Part shown: positions 1 through 9,552 of the stretch, in pieces
Position numbering within the stretch: the stretch's first letter is position 1
Layout: every line of letters begins with the position of its first letter
DNA from: an uncultured Propionibacteriaceae bacterium
Lineage (GTDB): Bacteria; Actinomycetota; Actinomycetes; Propionibacteriales; Propionibacteriaceae
Assembly (NCBI GenBank): GCA_937988865.1
Contig: CALKHV010000113.1
Coordinates: forward strand, 1-12,792
Length of the DNA: 12,792 nucleotides
Reading direction: 5' to 3'
Notes under the pieces: generated by a model
Told to the model about the DNA's origin: nothing
Databases searched by the model: none
Seen by the model: only the letters and a program-made list of their open reading frames with translations
Translations under genes and position numbers: made by a program

Positions 1-1163
1 CGATCGCCGTCTCGGACGGGGACCGCTGGCAGGTCGCGGTGCGTGGCCCGGTGGTTGTGGAACTTCAGCTGGGCGACCGTATCGAGACGATGACCGGCGA
101 GGGGATCACCACGTGGGCTGAACGCGTCCTGGCTGCACCCGAGGGTGTGCGCCTCGGCGCAGTGTCCGATGAGGGGTTCGGCGGACCGATCGCTGATGGC
201 GTGGTCCCGGCCGGCAGCATCGTCGTGGGCGAGCTTCGCCGCGAGGCGGAAGCGCGGGCTGCTTCGCCCGGCGCTCCGATGAGGGTGGCAGCTGAGCAGG
301 CGCCAGAGGCTGACTCCGCCGTCGTGGTCGTGGCTGGTGACCACCAGGACGCAGGGCCCGCGGTGGCATCATCTGAGCCCGACGCGGCAGAGCCGCCGGT
401 CGATGTCGCGGAGCCGTCGCCGGCACCTTCTGATGACCCGTCGCCAGAAGGTGCTGAACCGTCGCCGATCGAGGCCCAGGAAACACTGGCGGAAGAGGTG
501 CCCAGCCCCGTTCCTCCGCCCAGCAAGTACGCGTCGCTGTGGGACCACTCGATCGCCCTGGATGTGGGCGCCGCGGCCATCCGACCCGAGGGCGAGGAGC
601 CGCCGCCGGTTGGTGACGCGGCCTCGGGCGCTCTTGGCCAGGAGCAGCAGGACGGAGACACGGTCGTTGACGAGGGGCTGGTTGCCATTCAGATGGCGAT
701 GCCAAGGGGGGGCGTGCCCGAAGTTCTGGCCAGGTTCTGTGACCGGGGCCACGCGAACCCACCGGAGCGGGCCAGCTGCTTCGTCTGTGGTGCAGAGGTT
801 GCGGGCGAGGCCCGTCGCGCTCCGCGGCCGCAGCTCGGATGGTTGCGCATCGAAGGTGGTGAGACCATCCCGCTCCGGGGACCAGTCATTGCGGGCCGCA
901 ACCCACAGGCCACGGCCCTCAAGTTGACTGAGACCCCACGGCTGGTGGCCTTGCCGCAACCCCACATCTCAAGCACCCACGTGGCCATCCTCATCGAAGG
1001 CTGGCGAATCATGGCCCGGGACCTCCGCAGCCGGAACGGAACCTATCTGCGTCGCCATGGCAAGCCGCCCATCAGACTGCCTGACACGGCGATTCCGCTC
1101 GTCGCAGGTGACTTGATCGATTTGGGGAAGGGACTCTACATCCACCTCGACAGGACTCCCTGA
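1..1163 (+). CDS. Zinc-ribbon/FHA domain protein of the T7SS cluster (5' partial)
   Basis: The reading frame is open to the left edge (first full codon at 3) and the residues before the GTG at 39 read like continuous protein, so the gene starts outside the window. The visible part has an N-terminal beta-rich region, then a long Ala/Pro/Glu/Ser-rich segment (about 265-530) that is probably disordered. A compact zinc-ribbon-like motif follows: Cys at 738, His at 750, Cys at 777 and Cys at 786, in the pattern C-DRG-H-ANPPERAS-C-FV-C-G. The C-terminus (about 835-1160) is a canonical FHA domain with AGRNP, SSTH and SRNGTYL signatures, which in this family bind phosphothreonine peptides. No membrane segment is visible, so it is likely a cytosolic adaptor. 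The kinase gene starts one base after its stop, implying co-translation. The N-terminal region resembles FHA proteins found beside actinobacterial EccC genes (from memory). The FHA call is firm; the partner is unknown. Confidence 0.9.
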   Translation, partial: IAVSDGDRWQVAVRGPVVVELQLGDRIETMTGEGITTWAERVLAAPEGVRLGAVSDEGFGGPIADGVVPAGSIVVGELRREAEARAASPGAPMRVAAEQAPEADSAVVVVAGDHQDAGPAVASSEPDAAEPPVDVAEPSPAPSDDPSPEGAEPSPIEAQETLAEEVPSPVPPPSKYASLWDHSIALDVGAAAIRPEGEEPPPVGDAASGALGQEQQDGDTVVDEGLVAIQMAMPRGGVPEVLARFCDRGHANPPERASCFVCGAEVAGEARRAPRPQLGWLRIEGGETIPLRGPVIAGRNPQATALKLTETPRLVALPQPHISSTHVAILIEGWRIMARDLRSRNGTYLRRHGKPPIRLPDTAIPLVAGDLIDLGKGLYIHLDRTP

Positions 1164-1164
1164 C

Positions 1165-2783
<1,619 letters not shown>

Positions 2784-2787
<4 letters not shown>

Positions 2788-3512
2788 GTGTCATGAGCGC
2801 GCTGGAGGTCGAGTTCGCGGGTGAGCGTCACGAGTTGGTGCCGGGCAGGGACTTCACGATGGGGCGGGTGGGCGACCTCGTCATCGACGAGAATCCCTAT
2901 CTGCACCGCAACTTCCTCACGCTCACCTTCGCGGACGGCTTCTGGTGGCTCACCAATGTGGGCAGCCGAGCAGCTGCCGTGCTGGCTGACCCTGCCGGGC
3001 TGACCCGAAGCACGCTGACCGCCGGAGCGCGGATGCCGCTGGTGTTCGGTCACACGGTGGTGACCTTCTCGGCCGGGTCCACCACCTACGAGTTGAACCT
3101 CACCCTCGACCCGCCGTCATGGGAGAGCGTGTCCGAGGGCGGAGAGCCGGGCGACGGCGACACGACGATCGGGCCCACGACATTCACCGACTCCCAACTG
3201 CTGTGCATCCTCGCGCTCGCAGAACCGCTGCTCCGTCGTTCTGGAACGGGTGCGTGGCAGGTGCCGACGGCCGTCCAGGCCGCGAGCCGTCTCGGGTGGG
3301 CCCAGACCCGGTTCAACCGCAAGTTGGACAACGTGTGCGACAAGCTCGACCGGGTTGGCGTCAAGGGGCTCAAGGGCGGTCCGGGCAGGCAGGCGCTAGG
3401 TCGCCGGGCCGTCCTGGCCGAGTACGCGGTCAACGCAAGGATTGTCAGGACAGACATGTTGCCGGCGCTGGACGCCGAACGTCGGCGCAGCCAGGGGGGA
3501 AGCCGAGAATGA
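2784..3512 (+). CDS. Divergent FHA-like domain fused to a winged-helix-like domain
   Basis: 242 residues from GTG 2784, whose GTGA overlaps the kinase stop; GGAAG at 2768-2772 is a plausible ribosome site. An in-frame ATG at 2793 is the alternative start. Residues 7-108 look like an FHA beta-sandwich: TMGR at 25-28 is the Gly-Arg signature, but the usual Ser-x-x-His is replaced by PYLHR (38-42) and the Asn-Gly-Thr turn by NVGSR (58-62). Phosphopeptide binding is therefore uncertain. After an acidic linker (113-133), residues 134-225 are helical with a helix-turn-helix-like stretch (PTAVQAASRLGWAQTRFNRK, 161-180) followed by basic residues, consistent with a winged helix that binds DNA or a partner. 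No membrane segment. The gene sits between kinase and EccC with overlaps on both sides, so it is probably a signalling adaptor or phospho-responsive regulator of the cluster. Domain calls come from reading patterns, not a search. Confidence 0.85.
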
Positions 3513-6500
3513 AGATTCGCGTCCTGCTCGAGCGGCCCCGACAGCAGCCGCTGACTGTTGCCATTGTGGCCGACGGCACTGCAACAGCCAATGACGTTGC
3601 GACCGCCATCGCGAGCGCGGGTCTCGAGGCCCTCGTCGATGTGGGCGACAGACCCCTCACGCTGCAGGTCGTGGGGGACTACACAACGCGCCGGACCCTC
3701 ACACCCGACACCCCACTGGCCGAGTCGGGTGTCTCGTCGGGAACCACGTTGACGGTGGTCCAGGACGGGGACGGCGACGCACGCGCTCCGATCGGCGCGG
3801 TCCTTCGTGTCGTTGGCGGTCTGGACAGGGGCGTCGAGGTGCCCCTCCGTGCGGGTACCTCCTACCTCGGACGCACTGCCGACTGTCAGGTCCGACTCCA
3901 GGATCCTCGGGTGTCGAAGCGGCACGCCAGGTTGATCGTCGGCCGTCAGATCGAAGTGGTGGACGAGAATTCGGCCAACGGCGTGGTCATCGCCGGACAG
4001 AAGGTCACGCGCGCGGTCATCAAGCCGGGTGACACCGTCATGCTGGGCGAGACGTTCGTGCAGGTGGAGCCGTCGGGCAAGCCCGAGGCCATGGCCGACA
4101 CCCAGGTCGAGGTGCGCTACCTGCGACCACCCGTGGTGCAGACGCGGCCCCGCGAAGAGGAGATTGAGCTACCCGACGTACCCCAGCCATCGCGCAAGGC
4201 CGCCTTTCCATGGCTCGCGATGATCGCGCCCCTGGTCATGGGAAGCGTCATGTTCTCGGTGTCCCGCTCGCCCTTGACGTTGATCTTTCTCGCCATGAGT
4301 CCGGTACTCATGCTTGCATCCTGGATTGGCAACTCGGTGGACGCCAAGCGTAAGCACAAGGCGGAACTGGCAAACTTCGATGAAGCAATGGCGGCCGTCA
4401 AAGCAGACATCGGCGAGGCGCGAGCGATAGAGACGCAGCAACTGCTCCGCCTCTATCCGTCGGTCTCGTCGCTGGTGGGCTCGGCCCTGAGCCGGGAAGG
4501 TCAGCTGTGGTGTCGTCGGCCTGAACACCCGGAATTCCTGCAGGTGCGCCTGGGCACGGGCGCGATGGCCCCGGCCGTCACCGTCCGCCCGCCCCGGCGC
4601 GGAGGCGTCGTCGAGTTGGTCAAGCAGCAGCAGGCCCTCGTTGAAGCGAGTCGGCTGATCAGCGAGGTGCCGGTGGTGGCCGACCTCAGGTCCGTCGGAG
4701 GGGTGGGGCTGTCGGGTGATGCACAGCTGATCACCGGAGTCGCCCGCGGTGCCGTCATGCAAGTGGCCATCCTGCACTCGCCCGCAGAGGTCGTGGTGGC
4801 ATGCGTCACCTCAAGTGCCATGAAGGAGCAGTGGCGCTGGCTGGAGTGGCTGCCGCACTGCACCTCGCCGCACAGCCCTGTCGCCGGCCCGCTCCTCGCA
4901 GCGGACGACGCGAGGGGCCGCGCACTCCTGGATCAGCTCGACGAACTCATCGACGCCCGGGCGGGCGAGGCTCCGACACCTCGCGGGCCCGTCGACGGCA
5001 GGGAACGCCTGGGAGAGCCCGTGACGCCGTCAGTGCTGGTCGTGGTCCACGACGCATCGGTGCCCACGGAGCGACTGGCCAGCATCGCCGAGCGCGGCCC
5101 GGACGCCGGCGTCCACGTGCTCTGGGTCGCTCCCAGCCGCGCAGGACTGCCCGCCGCCTGTCGCACGTTCCTTGACATCAGCGCCGACCAGGGCGCCACC
5201 GTGGGGATGGTGCGCCACGAGCGAGTCGTGTCGGGTGTGAGCACCGAGTCGATGGATCTCGACACTGCCCACGTCACCGCACGCAGCCTGGCTCCGGTGG
5301 TGGACGCTTCCGCGCCCCTGAGCGACGACTCTGACCTGCCCCGCATGGTGTCGGTGCTTGGTCTGCTCGGTCAGGCCGAGGCGGTGGACCCAGCCCAGGT
5401 GCTGACGCGGTGGCAGGACAACGATTCCCTGGTGGACCGGTCGGGACCCGCCAGGCCTCGTGAGCGGGCGGGCGACCTGCGTGCCCTCGTCGGCCACGCC
5501 GGCCTGGAGCCGTTCACGTTGGACCTCCGCTCCCAGGGCCCGCACGCACTCGTGGGCGGGACCACAGGTTCCGGCAAGTCCGAGTTCCTGCAGGCGTGGG
5601 TTCTCGGCATGGCGCACGCCTACAGTCCCGATCGTGTGACGTTCCTCTTCGTCGACTACAAGGGTGGTGCCGCGTTCGCCAAATGTGTTGAGCTGCCGCA
5701 CACCGTGGGCCTGGTCACGGACCTGTCTCCCTACCTTGTCCGACGGGCGCTCCGTAGTCTGCGCGCCGAGATCCGTCGGCGCGAACACCTCTTTCACGAC
5801 AAGGGAGTCAAGGACCTCATCGACTTCGAGAAGTCCGGTGACCCGGACTGCCCGCCCAGCCTCATCATCATCGTGGACGAGTTCGCGGCGCTCGTGGGAG
5901 AGGTGCCCGAGTTCATCGACGGGGTGGTGGACGTGGCGCAACGCGGGCGATCGCTCGGACTCCACCTCGTCCTCGCCACCCAGCGCCCCGCCGGGGTCAT
6001 CAAAGACTCTCTGCGGGCCAACACGAACCTTCGAATCGCGCTGCGAATGAACGACGCGCATGATTCAGCAGACGTGCTCGGGAGCAACGTCGCAGCTTCG
6101 ATCGACCCGTCCACCCCAGGCCGGGGCGTGGCCCGTGTGGGCCCTGGTCGACTGATCCCGTTCCAGTCCGCGTTCCCGGGTTCCCGGACTCCCGACGAGC
6201 CTCCCGCCCCGCCCATCGACGTTGTGGAGCAGGACTTCGGCGTGGGGACGCCCTGGAAGATCCCACGGCCCAAAGGCTCTGGAGCTGCCGTCGGCAGGGA
6301 CATCGATCGCGTGGTGGACACGCTGGTGCGAGCGTCCGAACTCGGGAACATCCCCGCCCCGCGCAGGCCGTGGCTGGAGACTCTGTCTGCAGGCTACGAC
6401 CTGATGGGCCTGAATCAGCGCTCCGACCATGCTCTCGTGCTGGGGGTTGTCGATGACCCCGATGCCCAGAGCCAACACGTTGACCACTTCCGTCCCGACG

Positions 6501-7912
6501 AGACCGGCAACATCGTCTATTACGGAGCCGGCGGCTCGGGGAAGACGTCGGCGCTCCGTTCGCTGGCCATCGCAGCCTCCTTCACCCCCCGCTCGGGCCC
6601 AGTACACATCTATGGTCTCGACTTCGCGGGTGGTGGCCTCAGCATGCTCGAGCCGCTGGTGAACGTGGGGGCGATCATCTCGGGCGACGACGACGAGCGG
6701 ATTTCACGGCTGATGACCATGCTGGACAAGCTGCTTGATGAGCGTGCCACTCGCTTCACCGCCGTACGGGCCGACTCGCTGCGGGTCTACCGCGACCAGC
6801 CGGGGAAGGCCGACGAACCGCGCATCCTGATGCTCGTCGACGGCTTCGGTGCCTTCCGCACCGAGTACGACTCCGGCCTGCAGAGACAGGCGACCTTCGC
6901 GCGGTTCCAGCGGCTGGTCAGCGAGGGACGGGCCTTCGGGATCCACGTGGCAGTCACGGCTGACCGTGCGGCGGTCATCCCGTCATCGATGCAGGGAGCT
7001 TTCCAGCACCGCATGGTGCTCCGGATGCCCGACGAGGACGCCTACGTGGCACTCGGGGTGCCGAAGGATGTACTCAATGCCGCCAGCCCTCCCGGTAGAT
7101 GCGTCAACGCCAAGTCAGCCAACGAACTTCAACTTGCGGTGCTGGGGCAGGACCCATCGCCGTTGGGGCAGGCACGCGAAATCGAGCTGCTGGCTGTGAC
7201 CGTGGCCCAGTACCAGTCCACGCGACCGACGCCGGTGGGAAAGCTGCCAGGACTGGTCCTTTCCTCAGAGCTGAGCCGGACCGTCGGTGGCTTGCCGACG
7301 CTCGGCCTCGAGGACGCGTCGTTGGCGCCGATCGGTTTCGAACCGCAGGGTGTGCTGCTTGTTGCCGGGCCGCCCCGCTCGGGTGTCAGCTCGTCGGTGC
7401 GATGGTTGGCGGAGTCCATGCGCCAGGCGCTGCCCTCCGTGCCGCGAGTCCTGCTGTCCGCTCGTTCCACCCCGCTGGCGCACCTGCCCATCTGGACGGC
7501 CGTGGTGACGGGGCCGGACCGGATCAAGGAGTACCTCGAGTCACAGCTGAAGCCGTACCTCGCCAGTGAAGCCGTCGAGGGCCAGCCGAGGGTGGCCATC
7601 TTCGTGGAGCATTTTCCTGAACTGGCGGGCTCGTCCTGCGACGCCGTTGTCACTGAGGCGATCAAGAGTACGCGCCGAAACGGGCACCTGTTCGTGGGCG
7701 CCGGGGGGACGGCGACATTCAATGGATTCTCATCGGTGCTGACCGAGATCAAGTCCTCGCGGTCCGGGCTCCTGCTGACCCCGGAGTCGGGCGACGGTGA
7801 CCTCCTCCGCGTCACCCTGCCCAGGGGAAAGGCGGCCGACTTCCCGCCGGGCCGTGGATATTGGGTACGCGCAGGAGGAATCCTCAAGGTTCAACTGCCG
7901 GTCGTGGAGTGA
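3509..7912 (+). CDS. eccC: EccC/EssC-type T7SS ATPase with ubiquitin-like and FHA N-terminal domains
   Basis: 1467 residues from ATG 3509. Its ATGA overlaps the upstream stop and AGGGGGGAAG lies just before it; longer in-frame extensions into the upstream gene are not needed. Domains: ubiquitin-like fold, about 1-88; canonical FHA, about 98-188 (G121-R122, S136-KR-H139, N157-G158); two membrane helices, about 233-251 and 256-275. Three FtsK/SpoIIIE modules follow. D1 has Walker A GGTTGSGKS with K690 and Walker B LIIIVDEF with D790-E791, so it looks catalytic. D2 has GAGGSGKT with K1012 but Walker B LVDGF (D1111, then Gly in place of Glu). D3 has GPPRSGVSS with V1293 where Lys is expected, and FVEHF (E1367). 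This is the usual T7SS pattern of one active and two degenerate modules that bind substrate. It is the membrane motor exporting Esx-type substrates. The N-terminal FHA recalls Firmicutes EssC more than mycobacterial EccC. No frameshift is visible. Confidence 0.95.
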   Translation: MKIRVLLERPRQQPLTVAIVADGTATANDVATAIASAGLEALVDVGDRPLTLQVVGDYTTRRTLTPDTPLAESGVSSGTTLTVVQDGDGDARAPIGAVLRVVGGLDRGVEVPLRAGTSYLGRTADCQVRLQDPRVSKRHARLIVGRQIEVVDENSANGVVIAGQKVTRAVIKPGDTVMLGETFVQVEPSGKPEAMADTQVEVRYLRPPVVQTRPREEEIELPDVPQPSRKAAFPWLAMIAPLVMGSVMFSVSRSPLTLIFLAMSPVLMLASWIGNSVDAKRKHKAELANFDEAMAAVKADIGEARAIETQQLLRLYPSVSSLVGSALSREGQLWCRRPEHPEFLQVRLGTGAMAPAVTVRPPRRGGVVELVKQQQALVEASRLISEVPVVADLRSVGGVGLSGDAQLITGVARGAVMQVAILHSPAEVVVACVTSSAMKEQWRWLEWLPHCTSPHSPVAGPLLAADDARGRALLDQLDELIDARAGEAPTPRGPVDGRERLGEPVTPSVLVVVHDASVPTERLASIAERGPDAGVHVLWVAPSRAGLPAACRTFLDISADQGATVGMVRHERVVSGVSTESMDLDTAHVTARSLAPVVDASAPLSDDSDLPRMVSVLGLLGQAEAVDPAQVLTRWQDNDSLVDRSGPARPRERAGDLRALVGHAGLEPFTLDLRSQGPHALVGGTTGSGKSEFLQAWVLGMAHAYSPDRVTFLFVDYKGGAAFAKCVELPHTVGLVTDLSPYLVRRALRSLRAEIRRREHLFHDKGVKDLIDFEKSGDPDCPPSLIIIVDEFAALVGEVPEFIDGVVDVAQRGRSLGLHLVLATQRPAGVIKDSLRANTNLRIALRMNDAHDSADVLGSNVAASIDPSTPGRGVARVGPGRLIPFQSAFPGSRTPDEPPAPPIDVVEQDFGVGTPWKIPRPKGSGAAVGRDIDRVVDTLVRASELGNIPAPRRPWLETLSAGYDLMGLNQRSDHALVLGVVDDPDAQSQHVDHFRPDETGNIVYYGAGGSGKTSALRSLAIAASFTPRSGPVHIYGLDFAGGGLSMLEPLVNVGAIISGDDDERISRLMTMLDKLLDERATRFTAVRADSLRVYRDQPGKADEPRILMLVDGFGAFRTEYDSGLQRQATFARFQRLVSEGRAFGIHVAVTADRAAVIPSSMQGAFQHRMVLRMPDEDAYVALGVPKDVLNAASPPGRCVNAKSANELQLAVLGQDPSPLGQAREIELLAVTVAQYQSTRPTPVGKLPGLVLSSELSRTVGGLPTLGLEDASLAPIGFEPQGVLLVAGPPRSGVSSSVRWLAESMRQALPSVPRVLLSARSTPLAHLPIWTAVVTGPDRIKEYLESQLKPYLASEAVEGQPRVAIFVEHFPELAGSSCDAVVTEAIKSTRRNGHLFVGAGGTATFNGFSSVLTEIKSSRSGLLLTPESGDGDLLRVTLPRGKAADFPPGRGYWVRAGGILKVQLPVVE

Positions 7913-7940
7913 TGGGTGGGTCAACCCATCGACGGATGGG
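7911..7940 (+). promoter_or_regulatory. Two overlapping, mutually exclusive hairpins between eccC and the Esx-like gene
   Basis: The segment ACCCATC (7924-7930) can pair with GATGGGT upstream (7911-7917; 7 bp, 6-base loop). Its CCCATC part (7925-7930) can instead pair with GATGGG downstream (7935-7940; 6 bp, GACG loop). The first stem overlaps the eccC stop codon (7910-7912), so ribosomes finishing eccC would block it and favour the second. No T-run follows, so a simple terminator is unlikely. A role in differential expression or mRNA processing within the operon is inference. Confidence 0.4.
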
Positions 7941-7963
7941 GAAAGGGCTGTGAGGATCAACGT

Positions 7964-7970
7964 GAGGAGG
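7964..7970 (+). promoter_or_regulatory. Strong ribosome binding site GAGGAGG for the Esx-like gene
   Basis: GAGGAGG is a near-perfect match to the anti-Shine-Dalgarno sequence and lies 4 bases before ATG 7975. It fixes the start of the 525-residue protein and suggests high, independent translation compared with the overlap-coupled genes upstream. Confidence 0.75.
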
Positions 7971-7974
7971 GCAC

Positions 7975-9552
7975 ATGAGCGCCAAACTGGTTATTCGCGA
8001 TGACGTGGTTCAGTCCTGCATCGCCAGTGGCAGGGCGAGTTATCAACAGCTCGAGGGGGCGTCCGGCTTTGCAGAGGGATTGGCTGACGCAGCGGGCACC
8101 AACGGCCCCTTTGCGCAGACGCTGCGGGACGCGGAACAGGCGTGGAGGATCCGTCGCGAGAAGCTCCTTGAGTCGCTGAAGAACGTCATCGATTCCATCG
8201 AGGCCATCAACCAGGCCTTCGAGGACGCCGACAACGAGGCCAAGAAGTCGTTCGAGGACTCGACCGGCACCGCCGATGAGTTGCCCGACCCCACCCCCCC
8301 CACCGACAAGCCCCAGCCTGCACAGAGCGACACCACGACATCGGGTGGCACAGCGACCACCACGACATCGGGTGGCACTGCGACCACCACGGCCCCGACG
8401 TCCGCAGGCGTCACACCGTTGCCGGCGCCGTTCACTCCTTCGGCGGAGTCGCCCGTCGCGCCCGCCCCTGCGGCTCCCGGAAGCGCCGAACCGACGCTCT
8501 TCCCGGATGATCTCCCGCAGACTTTTCCCCAGCCCATCCCCGCCGAGCTGCCGCCCAAGCTCCTTGCACTGGTCACCGAGTTCGTCGCCCGATGGTCCCA
8601 ACTCACAGGACTCCCGGTCGAACAGGTGGCGGCCCTCGTCCTGGCAGGTGCCGGTGGGGGCCTGCTGGCGATCCTGGCGGCCTCTGGTCTGATCCCTGCA
8701 CCGCAGCCCGGGGGGGCTGGAGCGCTGCCGGGTGTCGGTCCCAAGCGCGGAGCCACCCCAGCTGAGTCCGACCCTGCTGCCTCCGGTGGCGAAGGGCGGA
8801 CGGATGACGTGACGCCGGGTGGCTCAAACGGTGGAGACGGTGGGGCGGACCCGACCGCTGATGAGGCGGGTTCCGGTGCCTCGTCGCAGGTTGGGTCGGA
8901 CGGCCCCTCCGGCGAACCCGTCACGGACGCGGACCTCCCGCCCCTGACGTCGGTTCCCGACGGCGAACTGATGACCGCCTTTGAGTCCACCTCACCTGAA
9001 GACCACGCGGCCGGCGGCGGCGGTGCGGAGACCGGAACTTCGTCTCCCGGTGATCCCGTCTCGCCGGACGTTGTGGACTCGCTGACGCCCGGTCCTGACC
9101 AGGCGTCCGGCTCTACGCCAGTCGATCTTCCGCCGCTGTCACCGCAGACCGACCTCGGCGGAGGGGCGGGTGGTTCCGGCGGGGGAGCAGGAATCGACCT
9201 TCCGCCGCTCGAGGCGGCCGCGGACGCTTCGACCGCTGCCACCTCCGGGGCGGGTTCCGGCGCGGCTGCCCTGCCGGATCTGACGGTCGAGCCCTCAGCC
9301 GCAGTCATCGTCGCGCCCGGAGAGGACGCAGCTATGCCGGATCTGGGCGTACACCCGGCTGAGACCGGCTCGGCTCCGCGTCCGTCCCCCGCGATGGGCG
9401 GGATGATGGGCGGGATGATGGGCGGCGGTGCCGCAGGAGGTTCACCGGTGTCCGCCGGAGGCGGGACCAGCGGTCCAGGGGCGGACCGCGCCGGCACACG
9501 ACAAGCGGTCAAGGACGTCCTCGGGGCGCGGGAAGGGGATGAAGCACGATGA
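7975..9552 (+). CDS. Large protein with Esx-like N-terminal helical domain and disordered Pro/Gly tail
   Basis: 525 residues. Residues 1-95 are predicted helical with a single Trp (W57), the size and style of an Esx/WXG100-like helical hairpin, though no WxG turn is seen. Residues 100-165 are Pro/Thr/Ser-rich and include a duplicated 9-residue unit (TTTSGGTAT). Around 165-215 is a short possibly folded segment, followed by a hydrophobic stretch of about 23 residues (218-240) rich in Ala/Gly/Leu, possibly membrane-active. Residues 241-470 are acidic, Pro/Gly/Ser-rich and probably unfolded, with DLPPL at 320, 384 and 408. A Met-Gly tract (MGGMMGGMMGG) and a charged C-terminus finish the protein. 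Low-complexity tails are common in actinobacterial T7SS substrates and EspB/PPE-like proteins. It could be a secreted or surface structural substrate, or an EccC-bound scaffold. YQQLE at 23-27 matches YxxxE but sits before the hairpin. ATGA overlap with the next gene implies they act together. Confidence 0.88.
   Translation: MSAKLVIRDDVVQSCIASGRASYQQLEGASGFAEGLADAAGTNGPFAQTLRDAEQAWRIRREKLLESLKNVIDSIEAINQAFEDADNEAKKSFEDSTGTADELPDPTPPTDKPQPAQSDTTTSGGTATTTTSGGTATTTAPTSAGVTPLPAPFTPSAESPVAPAPAAPGSAEPTLFPDDLPQTFPQPIPAELPPKLLALVTEFVARWSQLTGLPVEQVAALVLAGAGGGLLAILAASGLIPAPQPGGAGALPGVGPKRGATPAESDPAASGGEGRTDDVTPGGSNGGDGGADPTADEAGSGASSQVGSDGPSGEPVTDADLPPLTSVPDGELMTAFESTSPEDHAAGGGGAETGTSSPGDPVSPDVVDSLTPGPDQASGSTPVDLPPLSPQTDLGGGAGGSGGGAGIDLPPLEAAADASTAATSGAGSGAAALPDLTVEPSAAVIVAPGEDAAMPDLGVHPAETGSAPRPSPAMGGMMGGMMGGGAAGGSPVSAGGGTSGPGADRAGTRQAVKDVLGAREGDEAR
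8332..8391 (+). repeat. 27-bp tandem repeat, two full copies plus a partial
   Basis: Copies at 8332-8358 and 8359-8385 differ at one base (A versus T in GGCACAGCG/GGCACTGCG), with 6 bases of a third copy after them. Each encodes nine residues with core TTTSGGTAT, so the frame is kept. The near-identity suggests a recent duplication by slippage, giving a length-variable Thr/Gly linker just after the Esx-like domain. Confidence 0.85.
9394..9425 (+). repeat. 12-bp tandem repeat encoding a Met-Gly tract
   Basis: Unit ATGGGCGGGATG at 9394-9405 and 9406-9417, followed by a partial third copy. In frame it codes for MGGM units near the C-terminus of the Esx-like protein. Similar Met-Gly-rich tails occur in other actinobacterial T7SS-linked proteins, and such repeats readily change copy number. 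Confidence 0.8.

Noticed and set aside
3119..3508. N-terminal extension of eccC to an upstream ATG
   Set aside because: The extension is Arg/Gly-rich shadow of the FHA/HTH gene; ATG 3509 has a strong ribosome site and starts the ubiquitin-like fold.
5030..6061. 343-residue antisense frame inside eccC
   Set aside because: It covers the conserved D1 ATPase module on the other strand; composition is typical of a high-GC shadow.
8041..8055. YQQLE as a T7SS YxxxD/E export signal
   Set aside because: It lies at residues 23-27, within the first helix region, while the known signal follows the helical hairpin at its C-terminal end.
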